Below, in pieces: positions 1-10,917 of a stretch of 64,000 bases of DNA (the first letter of the stretch is position 1; every line of letters starts with the position of its first letter). Below the pieces are notes generated by a model. The model was not told where the DNA came from and searched no databases. It saw only the letters and a program-made list of their open reading frames with translations. Source of the DNA: Micropterix aruncella (lineage: Eukaryota > Arthropoda > Insecta > Lepidoptera > Micropterigidae); NCBI GenBank assembly GCA_944548615.1, contig OX155957.1:8841597-8905596 (forward strand), written 5' to 3'. A program made the position numbers and the translations under genes.

Positions 1-1281
1 TTATAACGCATTAAGTCTTGTTATAATCTGTTCTAGCGGTGTTATTGTATTCTAGGCCACCAAAAAGCTTTATAATGTTCTATAACCATCACAAATTCGA
101 TGGGTATTATAGGTGGTGAATTTATAGCATGGAGCTTGGATGAAACAAACAACATCATGTCGCATTGTGTCAATCGTGTTTATTCTGTAAGTTTGAGTAA
201 CCGTCCAGTACTGTAAACAGACCTATTTAATGCAAGACCACCGCTCTCTAGGGGCCCAATTACCTGCATCCAGTGGTCATGCAAATTCGTATAACTTTAA
301 TTATCAACGCTTTGTCCCGCGCCTCGCCTTATTTATCTAGCGCCTCTCTGTACTCATAGAGTTCATAGAGGAGATTCATAGAGTAAATATAACACTAATT
401 CAAGAGCACATTGCTGTGCACTCCACGTCATTAGCCACATTAATGTATTTATATATTTAAAAATGTAAGTACAATAATGTAAGTTAAAAATGTAAGTACA
501 ATTCGCATATAACTATAGGTTAGCTTTAAATATTACCTTTTGGCAATAAGCTCGCGTATTCTTATAAATAGAGCGTTTTAATATTATTATTATGCGAGTA
601 ATAAATAGGAATAGAGGTGCGACATAGTAATGCAGACAAGTTCGACTAATTAGTCATTAGAGTAAGAGAGGCTGTATACGGCACTCTAATTTGAGGTTCA
701 GCTTCCCATATAAATAACATCTTCTTATTCAAGCAATTGAGCCATATTGGTCCCCTCGTATCTTGTCATTCGTATTTTAAAGACCTTCTGATATTATTGT
801 TATATTTTCGTTTTTCAGGATTTATTTATTTATTTATTCGTTTAAGAACTAAACATTGACAAACGTTACTATTATAAAAAATATGATTCATAAGAAAAAT
901 TCAAATTTTGTAATATTTTCAACAGCATATTCTTAAAACTATTTTTTTTAGGCAAGTTTATGTACCTTTAATATTCCCCGTTGTTGGGCATTGGAATTAC
1001 TCCCTCTCTGCGGTTAGCGATACATATGTATAAGTAAGATGTGCGCGCCTGATGAAGTCGGGTAAACAGTAAAGGCCTCGCAAACTGCACGTACGAAATG
1101 GGTGCAGGAACAGTTTGTGGCGCTAGACAATTTGATTTCGCGGACGTTGTCTTGTGTTACGGAATTTCAAATGAATAAACAGACCTGGTTTATTTATGTA
1201 AATAAGTTGACCAACTACATACAAAAGCTTGGTCGAAATATGGACTTTCTGTCCTGAATTTGAGCTTCTTGTTCTACCGAC
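1..1281. other. AT-rich DNA, no gene seen
   Basis: No frame on either strand stays open for long or reads like protein. The stretch has a short TTTA run near 820-841 and otherwise nothing I recognise. It is probably intergenic or intronic. Confidence 0.5.
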
Positions 1282-1285
1282 TTAA

Positions 1286-2011
1286 GAGGCCGTGTACGAA
1301 ATCGATGTGGGCCGTGATACCTCTATAATTAATGGTATAATATAACTATAGGTAGGTAGGATTTTCGGAGCCAAAGAGATACGTCCACCCTTTGGAAGCG
1401 ATCGGCGGGGACTAGCTGACTTGAGGCGTGAATCGTATCATAGGCGAGTATCATAACGCGAGAATTAGATTGATTTAAAAGACTTTATTGCCAATTTTAA
1501 TTAATGTTTTGTATTTTTTTTTTGAGAAAATGGATTGATATTGAACTAAAGTTTATTTGTGTTGTTTTTATTTTATGAACGAGAGTTCTAAAAGGCCAAA
1601 ATCAAAAGCAATTAATTCTTCGCCCATTTTCTAAAAAAAATGACAAAGTTAAATATTTTTTTTATCAACAATTTTATATGAAAGTACTAAAAAGTGATTC
1701 ACTTATTATATAGAGGACTTTCACAACAATACATTGTAATTTTTTAAACCGTTTAGATGTCAAAACGATTCGTAAATATTTTATATTCTAAACCTCTTAC
1801 AGCAAAAATTCACAAACAGTCGCCGGTTTAAGGTCAATTAATCAAAATTCTATAATAATTTTCAAAAAAGTAGCTCACTCATTAGACAATAATATAAATG
1901 ATCTTTTATGTTGTGCAATAAAACTTATAGAAATACAGTATTTTAACCTTAAATTCACGTCTGCAAAATTACGTAAATTTACGAAATGCGCAAAATTTCG
2001 TGTACGGCCTC
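1286..2011. mobile_element. Non-autonomous piggyBac-type element (MITE) with TTAA duplication
   Basis: The ends are inverted copies of each other: GAGGCCGTGTACGAAAT on the left and, read from the other strand, GAGGCCGTACACGAAAT on the right. Each is flanked by TTAA (1282-1285 and 2012-2015), the target duplication of piggyBac-like transposons. The 726-bp interior is AT-rich and non-coding, so the element would depend on a transposase made elsewhere. Seen: the inverted ends and TTAA. Inferred: the superfamily, since other TTAA-inserting superfamilies exist. Confidence 0.7.
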
Positions 2012-2015
2012 TTAA

Positions 2016-3228
2016 TGCATGTTCTAGTCTTACTAATTTTCCTTCACTAGTCCGTATTCCGTTTCTTGTAGGTGCCTAATATGGGGTCTAAAAACGAGTT
2101 AAAAAGACGCTTAATTTTGAACTGACGTTTTAGTAATCCCTTTCATGGGACCAAACTGGATCGGGCTTATGTAGAGGCTATCAGGCCCTTAAATTGATGA
2201 TAAGCACGTCTAGACACTTTTTTGTATTCCGTTTCTACAAGTTTTATGGCGGATGGGTCTTGTTCGGGGTCCTAAATCGAGCCGTGTAGCTCTTGTTTCT
2301 CTCGTGATTTCGATTTTTTTGTCGCGATTTCAAAGATGTTTGCTCATCATTAGCTTCTAAATCGAAGAAGGGACGATGAGCGCCGAATATAGTAAGTAAT
2401 CGTTAATCAATATCTATATATTGCCCTGAAAATCCAGTGTCAATATTTTTGGTAGGTTATGATAACGTTGTATTTTTTTTTTTGCCTTGTATATTGTATT
2501 ATAAAAAGCCTTCTATATTTGTATATTTTAAAACAAACGAAAACGTGGCGATAATCAGCGTGCGGTAACGAGACGACGCGACGGCGGGCGTGCCAGCGAG
2601 ATCGAGCTGTCAAAATTAAGACCCCGTTTGGAACGGCCATAAAAATACTAAAAATTATAAGATTTCAGACCGTTTCGTAATTTTGATGAAACGGATTACC
2701 AATAAAATAACGAAGGTGCTTGAGTTTCTAATTTTTACTAACAGCTAAACGGGCCACGGGTAGTAAAAGAAAAAATAAATGGTGCATAGTCCCGAAGTTG
2801 AATCCTACCATAATATAATGTATTATAATGGACTGATCAATACTCGCCAGACCAAACTATTGAAACAAAGGGCCATAAAGGGCAGAAAGGTGAGATTTAT
2901 GGGTAACTTATGTAGACCTAGAAAGATGAATTATTAAGACCCATTTGAATAATATAATCGTTGTGGAAAGTCGGGTCAAGGCCGAGATTTGATTTGAAAA
3001 TAATGCATGAGGTTATCGTACAACCCGTTAGGTTTTTTTCCCTTTTACCAATTTTATTTAAACCTCGTTTACACAGAAAATTCGCATTTGATTTTTTTTT
3101 AATCTAGCAATCTGATAAGGAGTGGCTTTACGATCAATAGTATTCGATCCGTCAAAACAACTATTTTTATATTCGCAGTAAAAAAAATAATGTTAAATTC
3201 ACAAAGTATTAGGAGCAAAGAAAATTTT
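2016..3228. other. AT-rich DNA with one GC-richer block
   Basis: No recognisable gene. A GC-richer block sits at about 2540-2640; its 66-codon minus-strand frame has no motif I can place. The remainder is A/T runs. Confidence 0.4.
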
Positions 3229-3412
3229 AATTGGAATCAAAAATATAAAATTTGACAGATATGTAGGTATATATCCTTGTTTTTTTATTATTGTGTCTCC
3301 ATATTTTGTAAGAACGTATAAAATATTAGAACTTTTTGTCTCTAAGAGTGCAATATTTTTTAACATTTCGCAGAAACAAAATATTTAAAAAACAAGGGTA
3401 TATACTTCAACA
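3229..3412. repeat. Imperfect inverted repeat
   Basis: The left arm around 3265-3290 (a GTATATATCC then TTG-T-run motif) reappears inverted near 3380-3405 (AAAAAACAAGGGTATATAC). A related sequence occurs near 61740-61785, next to an RTE fragment. It is probably the relic of a small transposable element; boundaries and class are uncertain. Confidence 0.35.
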
Positions 3413-3444
3413 GTTTCTAATAATTACATATATTTGAATATATA

Positions 3445-3773
3445 CAGGATGAGTATTTTATTAGTGACGCCTTGTAGTGGGTAAATCAGTTAGAGCAAGT
3501 AAACAACTGTCAACATAACTTTAGAAAAACAAAAACATTTTTTTTTTTTTTTATTTTGTAAAATAGTTATTATTTATTGAAAAAGCGTTGAGTGCGCTGC
3601 ACCATCCAGCTGTAGGTAAAATATCTCGAATAATAATATTCACGATATTTTACCTACCGTAAGATGGGGCAATGCTCTTGTTTTTTTTCCAAATTTTCAT
3701 TTTTTTTTTTTATGTTTTTTTTTATCAAAAGATTTACCCACTATAAGGATGTCACTAATAAAAACTCATTCTG
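3445..3773. mobile_element. Tc1/mariner-type palindromic MITE, family A copy 1
   Basis: The termini are inverted: CAGGATGAGTATTTTATTAG on the left and, on the other strand, CAGAATGAGTTTTTATTAG on the right. Both are bounded by TA (3443-3444 and 3774-3775), as for Tc1/mariner insertions. The core is a second palindrome built on GTAGGTAAAATAT and its complement. Related copies occur near 8.7, 15.8, 16.1 and 60.9 kb. There is no coding capacity. Confidence 0.75.
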
Positions 3774-3803
3774 TATAATTATATTCTAATATATATAGAT
3801 TCT

Positions 3804-3850
3804 AATAATTACAAATAAAATAGTTCACTTATTGTACCGGCAGTCGTGTT
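3804..3850. repeat. Repeat B terminal fragment
   Basis: This matches the end of repeat B that reads CGGCAGTCGTGT after an AATAGTTCACTT motif, as in the fuller copies near 28.8 and 43.9 kb. Only the terminal 45-50 bp are present. Confidence 0.55.
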
Positions 3851-4430
3851 TTTTATTTATTTTTTTAACTATGGTTCTTGTTTTTGAAATTTAGAAAAAA
3901 AATGGTTAATGAAAAATTTTCTTTTAAAAATGGCAGAAACTGGGCCCCTGAAAGTGCCCCCTTAACACATCTAACGTAATCGGCTTTGAAATAAATGTCA
4001 TTTTCGAGTGGATGTCATGCTTGAAAATTACGGAAACAAGTTCGCAATGCAAACGCGTGCGACGCCCGCAGATTTATATGCAAATCCGACTGATTCCATT
4101 GCTCTGTATTCCATTTATTATAGCATGTGAAAATGAATTGATGTGAAATACGCGGATGCGCTAAAAGGGTAAAGTTTCTATAAACTAAATGGATGTTGGT
4201 ATATCTGTCTCTCTGTCTGTCTTCAACACCGTTTGAACGATCACTATTAAAGTTTGCACGTATACGTATTTTTTCATGGAGAAGGTTTTGTTGTAACTCG
4301 CCACAAGGTGGCGCTGCAACTCATTAACTTCTATACCGTTCTACCGATCGCCATGAAAATCGGTACACATAGGTATTCAGCACGGATATAATATGGGCAA
4401 TGCCGGATAATACCACTAGTACCATATTTT
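3851..4430. other. No gene seen; short repeat debris
   Basis: This holds a CT/GT-rich stretch (TCTGTCTCTCTGTCTGTC at about 4206) and a small hairpin of CGCCAC and GTGGCG near 4299-4313. No open frame looks coding. Confidence 0.4.
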
Positions 4431-4684
4431 AGGCCACCAGAACCAGTGGCCCAAATGCAAAAAACATTTTTGTGGATATGGGTAACTTGGGCCACTGTGG
4501 TCTAATAAATATTGCTTACAAAATTACAAGGACAAAACTATTTATATAGCGCCATCTATGATTTCTTGAAAAAACAATTTTGGGCAACTCTGGATTTGTA
4601 AATAAAGACTTTTATATGGATTTTTGCATTAAACTTAAAATCACCAAAATGACAATCAAAATGGCAATCTGGTTCTGGTGGCCT
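4431..4684. mobile_element. Short inverted-terminal-repeat element (MITE)
   Basis: Both ends carry AGGCCACCAGAACCAG in inverted orientation (4431-4446 and its complement at 4669-4684). The interior is AT-rich and non-coding. I could not settle a target duplication, so the superfamily is open. Confidence 0.6.
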
Positions 4685-4984
4685 CATATAATCCATGCCA
4701 CCGCGCTGTCATAGTAAGGCTCTCGGTGTGCAGACGCTCTTAACCAAACTGGAACGTGATATTCGCGAAATACGCACACAACCGGCTAACGGCAAACTCT
4801 GAAATGGGGCTAAAAGGAGGCTTAGGGATGTGCAATGCGCGGCCTTTTTATCGTTCTTGCGTGACTGCCATACGTTCGACTGTGGGTGTTTAGGTGTTGT
4901 GTTAACAAAAAATATTCTCATGGGGATAAAAAAAAATATGGATTATGAATTATATCGATCAGTAAAATGAATGAGGTTCAAGTT

Positions 4985-5162
4985 AAGTTTATTTATTTCA
5001 AAAAAATCTCTTCTGGCGTAGAAATTACAATAAATTACAAATAAAAAATACAATGAACTTATACCTACAATAATAATAATAAAAAAAATAACTTTATTTC
5101 AAAATAAAAAAAGGCGAGCTTATTGCCTATCTATCAGCTAATCTATACCTTAAGTTTATGAT
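4985..5162 (-). repeat. LINE 3'-end fragments, antisense
   Basis: Two short stretches read on the minus strand as LINE 3' ends: the module ending AATAAAGTTATTTTTTTTAT, preceded by GGCAATAAGCTCGCC, and a similar piece just upstream. The same GGCAATAAGCTCGCC module recurs antisense at 61.5 kb. The A-rich tails suggest a CR1-like LINE, which I infer from the tail only. Confidence 0.45.
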
Positions 5163-5328
5163 ATATTTATAACGTTGGCTAAACAAAAGAATATTAAAAA
5201 TTAAAGTTATTACAATCGTAAGAAACACACATAATGAAATAAAAAAATAAAACCATATTAGTCAATTACAAATTTTAATGAGAATATGATGAACTGTAAA
5301 AATAACAAGTACATATATTTTTTTTAAA

Positions 5329-5728
5329 AAACGACTGCTGTTACAGATAGTAAATTATTTTATTTATAAATATTTTTATTACGGTATGTTTATGAAATAT
5401 TTGCGATTTATATATTTATCCATAATGTACATGTGTATTTCCGAAATGTACTCAATCATACCGCTCATTTGACACTAAACACGATGTATTTACATATGTT
5501 CATTTATTGACATTTGGGCATTTGTACATTTAGACAACTACTTACTTGATATATGGTCAGTTAAGGTACCATATGACACCCATATGGGAGTACATAACGA
5601 TTCTAACAATACTACACACTTCTAAATCGGGTTAAAGTGTTTAGATGTTATGAAGGAATAAAGAAACGGAAAACATACACAGATGAAGGCTGAACATATT
5701 ACACTCCTTTTTTGTTGGGCAGTCGTGT
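5329..5728. repeat. Repeat B copy, near full length
   Basis: One end reads ACGACTGCTGTTACAG, the other TTGTTGGGCAGTCGTGT, so the termini are inverted versions of ACACGACTGCC. The body has the family's markers: a CATTTGACACTAAACACG block and repeated TTTGGACATTTGGACA-like runs. No coding frame. It is non-autonomous and of unassigned class; at least nine further copies or fragments lie in this window. Confidence 0.65.
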
Positions 5729-6190
5729 AACAATAAAAAATATCTTTAAAGTATGTAAATAATTAGGAAACAGAAAATTAAATTAAAAACTGTACTACAT
5801 AAATCATCAGAGATATAAATAAAGGGGTAAGATAAAAGCGTATGAGTTAAATAACATATCTAACGGAATAAAAACTTAGAACAAATATGCAAATAATGTA
5901 GGTAGTAGTCAAATAGAAACTCATGATCAAATCATGAAATAAAAAATATGACATTAGTAATAAAAAAATAATACCAAACAAATTGAATACAAAATTAAAT
6001 AAAAATAAGACTACGAGTTAAAATAAAGAATTCAATGTAAAATGTCCAATGCAATGTAAAATGACAGATTAATAACCAAAATTATAGCGTTGAAAAAGTA
6101 AAATAAAATATTAATCGGAATATCAAGTGAAATAGTCAAACACCAATAGTCGAACAAATAATTGAATATAATATAATCCCGTAAAAAAGA
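5729..6190. other. AT-rich DNA, no gene seen
   Basis: Very A-rich, with no coding-like frame. On the minus strand it lies downstream of the possible splice donor at 6195-6200, so it could be intronic if that exon is real. Confidence 0.4.
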
Positions 6191-6200
6191 GGATACTTAC

Positions 6201-6560
6201 AATGAAGAAAGTATGAATAAGAGTGGCGGCTGTTGAAATTGCAGCATCATATATCGTAACGGCGTAATTCAGAGAACGAAGCCATTTATCATCCAACATG
6301 ACGTTTAATATTTGAAGCAGCCGCTTGATTAAAGCTGAATCTGGACCAGAGTGCTTTATGAATATTTCAGATCCGATACGGCCGGGCGGTTAATTAAATG
6401 AGCCAGAAGATAATACTTAACAGAATTGTCTGAAATACGGTTATTGCGGGTCGGCAAGGTGGGGATATCGATGAAAGTTGCAAATAATCTTCTTGTGGAG
6501 GCAACAATAACTAAACTTCGGTTGTAACGACCTGCTCTTCGGGGGCAACTACCAAAAACT
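6201..6560 (-). pseudogene. Unrecognised coding-like segment with a possible splice donor
   Basis: On the minus strand two overlapping frames read like protein. The upstream frame (about 6550-6380) includes RLFATFIDIPTLP and SVKYYLLAHLINR, then hits a stop. The next frame (about 6385-6201) includes IKRLLQILNVMLDDKWLRSL and DAAISTAATLIHTFF and runs into GTAAGT (complement at 6195-6200), a strong insect splice donor. One inserted base around 6386-6395 would join them. The upstream half resembles a LINE C-terminus (basic, then RLF and a short helix), so this may be a LINE remnant and not a host exon. I do not recognise the family. Confidence 0.35.
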
Positions 6561-6789
6561 TATGTGAGTTACTGGGATTGCACCCTTTCTGCTCTGATAA
6601 AGGACTCTTGTTGTTGGCTGTTTCATGTTTCTAGTAAAAAAATCGTATTGTTACATTGATAATTTTGTAAATCATGAGATACGGCACATACGCAATTATA
6701 AATTAAGCATGCCGAGTACACATATAATATTATACTCTAATTAGAAACAAAGTAAAAATGTTATCGATAGTCATGTAATATTAGAGTAT

Positions 6790-6834
6790 TGTTTGTGTAC
6801 CTTTTATAATAAATAAATAAATAAATAAATAAAT
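6790..6834 (+). repeat. AATA microsatellite, LINE-like tail
   Basis: A run of seven AATA units follows GTGTACCTTTTATAATA. Such tails terminate many insect LINEs, but no LINE coding sequence lies directly upstream. Confidence 0.5.
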
Positions 6835-6957
6835 ATCGTTACCATATTACTTCGCTCTATATGTGACACCTCCTACGAGTACATGCCAACAAGAAAACTT
6901 CATAGGGCATGATAAAAACTGTATAACTTCGTTCACGAGATGTTTTTACTGTTACCG

Positions 6958-7672
6958 GCCAACCAACGGTTAGGATAAGTATTGTGAACGCGCTATACTT
7001 TTTTTTTGAGATGAAGACGGAAATATCCATTTGGACCCCCCCCCCCCCCCTAAGAGACGATTAAGACCATTTCCAGAGTTGTGTGTCTGTATGTGTATTC
7101 CTCCACGATAGCGCCCAAACGCTTCATCTGATTGACCTTAAATTTGGCATGCAGGCATCATTTGATCATGGCAAGAATTGTGGTTGAAACCGGTCCACCA
7201 GGGGGCGAACTAGTCATACTTTAATCTCGAAATGTTAGACTTAAAAACACAGATGTTTCTCTGTACACAGATGCGTCGTTGGGCCGAAACAACATTGTGA
7301 AATTTTGGCTACAAATAATTTTTAAATCCTGCTATATTTAAGAAAATACTACATCATGTTGGAAAATAGCCATTTTAATACTAAGGAAATACTACAAATA
7401 TACTACTTTTCCGTGGGGTGGGGTAGCGGGGCAGGGGAGGGGGAATTTTCCCACGGGGGGCTTGTCTGTTTGCCGGGAAAGTCTTAGGGCGAGAACCGAT
7501 TTTTTTAACTTGGGGGGGGTGAAATTGGCGCACGTGATTGTTTGCTTGCCGGGAGTCTTGGGGGCGACCACCTATTTTTTTAACTGTGGAGGGGGTTGGA
7601 GAACTTGGGGGGCTTGTCTGCTTGCCAGGAAAGTCTTGCTGTGACACAACCGATTTTTTTTAGTTGTGTAAA
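6958..7672 (+). repeat. Repeat E copy, longest in the window
   Basis: The order of modules is CCAACCAACGGTTAGGATAA, then GAGATGAAGACGGAAATATC, a run of C at about 7039, TCCACGATAGCGCCCAAACG, TGGCATGCAGGCATCATTTG, GGTCCACCAGGGGGCGAAC and the G-rich tandem block at the right. The same order occurs near 12.7 and 55.4 kb and inverted near 27.7 kb. It has no coding capacity that I can support and the class is unassigned. Confidence 0.55.
7456..7672 (+). repeat. Three-unit G-rich tandem repeat inside repeat E
   Basis: Three units start near 7460, 7536 and 7613, about 76 bp apart. Each carries TTGCCGGGAAAGTCTT or a close variant, then a GGGCGA and a CGATTTTTTTAA-like stretch. Repeat E copies near 13.8 and 55.9 kb have a single unit, so the array expanded in this copy. 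Confidence 0.65.
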
Positions 7673-8714
7673 TGATTTTTTTTTATATAAAAAATATTAC
7701 TTTACTGTACTAACGATTAAAACTGTCGTTACGATTAAACTTACGTACGACTAAAAGAGTACGTAAGAAGTATCACCGGATAAAATCAAAAAAATATATC
7801 TACAAGATTCCACTGCAATGAGAATTACAAGAAAAGTAAGAAAATTAAGCCCTTGGGACATGGTCAGAACAATCCGGAGCGTGATTTTACACGAATAACA
7901 ATAAATAATGTATATTTCAATTTTAAGCGCATACAATAAAGATCGCTCCTCGATGCTCACATATGGATCGACAATAAAATGTTTTGTGTATGCCAGCTGT
8001 CGATTGCGATCAGTTTTAATACTGAGTTATGACGCCATGCAAATGGGATATTGCCTGAATCTGGATTTCGACCGCATTGCCGATAACTTTTATTGTATCG
8101 CGTACGTTGCAATTCACAATTGGCTTTTGTTAAATATGCCGCTTTTGTATTTTTGCTTGAATTTATTATAGCGGACCGTACAATTAGTGCAGCAGCAGAC
8201 TATTTCGCTATATTATTAATAAATCGATGATCAACGACACTAAAAATATGAAACACATGATATATTTTTTCTTCTAGTGAAACCATTCTTCACAATTTCC
8301 AGGGTCGCCTGCGCTCCTGGCAAGGAAGTGCATCACAATTAGCAATGAGATCACACATAGCAATCACAGATGTATAGCAAGGCACATATAGATCCTCGTC
8401 ATATAGAGGTCTTTTAGGTAAATAGATTGCAGGTTAGGTAAATAGTCTTTTCCTTTTTTAAAAATACACTACTAAATTCGAGGATTTTTTAAGCTAAATC
8501 TAAAGAAAAGGCACTTGAAATTAGCGATATTTTGAGACATAAAAATATCAAAGTACGGTTACAAAACTGAGATATTTGGCGAGGTTAGCGAAGTAAATTT
8601 TTAATGTGGTAATGGCGAAAATTCCCGAAATTAAGACCAATTTTACCATTTTAAAAAATCTAAATTACGCACCATAAACATGCACTTCAATACTTACAAT
8701 CCGAAAAAACTTTA
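7673..8714. other. No gene seen
   Basis: An 87-codon frame at 7908-8171 (+) covers a mixed-composition block containing ATGCAAAT (POU octamer-like, near 8038) but its translation has no family resemblance. The rest is AT-rich. Confidence 0.4.
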
Positions 8715-8904
8715 CAGGATGACTTTAAATTAACCGCGCCTCCTTGAATTGGGTAAATCAGTACGAGCAAATAAAAATTTTTTGATAAAAAATGTAAAAA
8801 GAAGATATTTTTTAATGAAAATATTTTAAAAACTTTAGAAAAAAAGTTTGAGAAGCGTTGACTGCGCTTCGCTATCTATCAGTAGGTGTTAATATCGCGA
8901 GTAA

Positions 8905-9692
8905 GGGATCGTCCATTAATAACGTGAGGCTCGAAAGGGGGGGGGGGGGGGGGTTCGGAAAAATCACGAAATATAGGGCGGAGGAGGGGGGTGTAGTGAG
9001 ATATCACGTGTATTAATATTATAAGAATGTTCGTCAGCAGTTTGCGGAGACGTGCCAGCGGTGTGGATTGTACTTCTGCACAAAGAAGAATGTTAAGGCA
9101 CATGTTAATACATGTCACAAGCAACCTAATGATCCATGCAATAATAGTGCGGATATGCATATTTTTGGTCCTTCACGCATCATCACGCGGCGATCGATCG
9201 CTAGATCGAGAGAGATTCTCTGAGTAGTGCGCGAAAATGATGACACCTCGTGGCTTGAGACCGTTGTTGATCTTCAAGAAAGCACAGTGCCAACAGCTGA
9301 CCTGCAATGTGCTTATCCACTTATTAGTGTTAAAGAAACTCTGGCTAATCCGTGATCCTAGAACCATCTCCATAAAATATATTTATGTACCAGTACAATT
9401 ATATGTTTCTCACATACTTACACCTTTTCTTTATTATATTTATGCCAGTCAGAAACACCTGCAATCTTAGTGTTTGTCTGGATATTTTATGTCATGGTGC
9501 TTAATTTTCCAGAATTAAATTAAATTTATACTTGTATTTAAAGATAATATTATAAACACTTTAAAGATACTGTGTGCCATAAAACTAAACGTGATTTTAG
9601 TTAGGGAGGGGGGGGGTGGTCTAAAATCTTACCACGTATCATAAGGGGTCAAAAAGTTGCTAAAAAACATCACGTCATTAATGGACGACCCC
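8905..9692. mobile_element. PIF/Harbinger-type element nested in family A
   Basis: The element starts GGGATCGTCCATTAATAACG and ends, on the other strand, GGGGTCGTCCATTAATGACG; 22 of the first 25 terminal bases match. TAA flanks it on both sides (8902-8904 and 9693-9695), and removing the insert plus one TAA restores the A-family core. A 3-bp TAA duplication is characteristic of PIF/Harbinger. G-rich subterminal runs lie just inside both ends. It encodes no transposase, but 9017-9355 holds a decayed protein fragment with a C2H2 finger. Confidence 0.75.
9017..9355 (+). pseudogene. C2H2 zinc-finger protein fragment with an internal stop
   Basis: The frame that follows the TAA at 9014-9016 contains a Cys-x2-Cys-x12-His-x4-His finger whose core reads CGLYFCTKKNVKAHVNTC. 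It continues through a serine/arginine-rich stretch to a TGA at 9221-9223, then reopens in the same frame as an acidic tail (WLETVVDLQESTVPTADLQ) ending at TGA 9353-9355. The shared frame on both sides of the stop suggests one former exon of about 112 codons. There is no start codon in frame, so it is partial. It may be an accessory protein of the transposon or a captured host exon; I cannot tell which. Confidence 0.5.
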
Positions 9693-9803
9693 TAAACAAT
9701 ATTCGCGATATTTTACCTACCGCTAGAGAGCGCAGCGCCTCAACGCTTTTTATACTTTTTTCCAAAAAAATAATTTTCAAAATATCTTTTTTTTATTGAA
9801 ATA

Positions 9804-10437
9804 TGGGAGATTTTTTTCATGAAATTTCCCACTGTTACAGTATTATTACTCTATAAAAATAATACGTCATAATAGTTACATACATTAGTTATTATTAATA
9901 AATGCAACACGGTCCGATAAAATCGATCCCTCAATTTTTTATCCGCTAAGGCGGGCTGTAGAGGGGAGGAGGGGGGAGGTCTGTATCCACCACTGAATTC
10001 AAGCTGTAGTTCGCACAATGGATTGTTTGCAAAACAGCAACCCTTACTAAAAGGACCTTTCAAAGTCGTTAAAGAGACCCTAAAGTTGCGCCTCTGTTAA
10101 ATCGAGGCTCAACTGCGCGGTGAAATCGTCGTCCAGGACGCCATTATCCCCTAATCATCTCCCTCTCGTTTGAATATTTTAAGGACAGCTTGTGTTCGTG
10201 GTCACAACGTTAAGATCATGTTTTTATAGAGAATGCTGAAATGCTGAGACTTTCCAAAATGACGACGTCTATGCTTTATTTACTCTCAAGCGTACAGATA
10301 ATTATACGCTTCATTATGCTCGCTCTATACGTTTGCCAATGGTTGGCCACATCGCTAAGGTGGAAGCGACTGGGTACCGCTGTGACGTGTGAAAAATGTA
10401 GCGGAAAAAGCGAGAGAGACATAGGCGGTAGGGCGGT
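9804..10437. other. No gene seen
   Basis: It includes a purine-rich GAGGGGAGGAGGGGGGAGG run near 9961 and mixed-composition DNA from 10100 with no coding-like frame. Repeat C begins at the right edge. Confidence 0.4.
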
Positions 10438-10917
10438 GTCGACTACAACGGGCTGGTATAACGATATGTGATCGTTCTTTCAGCTGCGGGATGAGCGTAG
10501 AAGACTTGGAAACAAGACAATCTACTGTATAACTCGCCAACAGCCCATTAGAGACCAACCGGGAAAGGTAACAGCGGCAGCCTCGCCCCCTAACTACCAG
10601 TTTTGGTAGGATATCTTCTTCTGGAGTTAACTTTCAGGATACCTCCATCCTCCCGACTGTTGTATTACAGCGGTAATTCAATTTGAATTTATCGCGGACC
10701 TGGGCGTTCTTTGCTCGTAGGGCCACACGGGATCGAGTCGCCAAAGGTCATTTTAAGAGTGGCATGACAACAGGTCAAAATCCACCCCCGCTGCTTAAGA
10801 GACAGTATATTTCCATAGTCTCCCGACTCCTTCAGCAATAAATAAGAATGCACAACCGATCGGCGTCGCCAAACGGCGCGCAAACCATCAAGTGACATAG
10901 GCAGTGGCCAAAGCATT
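10438..10917 (+). repeat. Diverged repeat C copy
   Basis: It starts GTCGACTACAACGGGC, then matches other C copies at GAGCGTAGAAGACTTGG, TTAGAGACCAACC, TTATCGCGGACC and GGGATCGAGTCGCC. It is more diverged than the copies at 29.2 and 32.7 kb and its ends are unclear. Confidence 0.5.

Larger units (their letters stand above)
8715..9803. mobile_element. Family A element copy 2, split by a nested insertion
   Basis: The left terminus CAGGATGACTTTAAATTAA follows TA at 8713-8714, and GTAGGTGTTAATATCGCGAG leads into the palindromic core. The core is interrupted at 8904 and resumes at 9693 with TAAACAATATTCGCGATATT and the complementary arm. The far terminal repeat is missing after about 9803, so the right end is truncated. 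Confidence 0.6.

Noticed and set aside
5000..6200. CRISPR array or direct-repeat/spacer structure
   Set aside because: The repeats in the window are dispersed or simple tandem repeats with no regular spacers, and the sequence is eukaryotic in character.
7381..7647. Long overlapping ORFs on both strands in the G-rich tandem repeat
   Set aside because: Openness on both strands comes from G/C runs and the repeat unit; the products are low-complexity and not shared by other repeat E copies.
7908..8171. 87-codon plus-strand ORF
   Set aside because: The translation shows no family pattern; the block could equally be non-coding.
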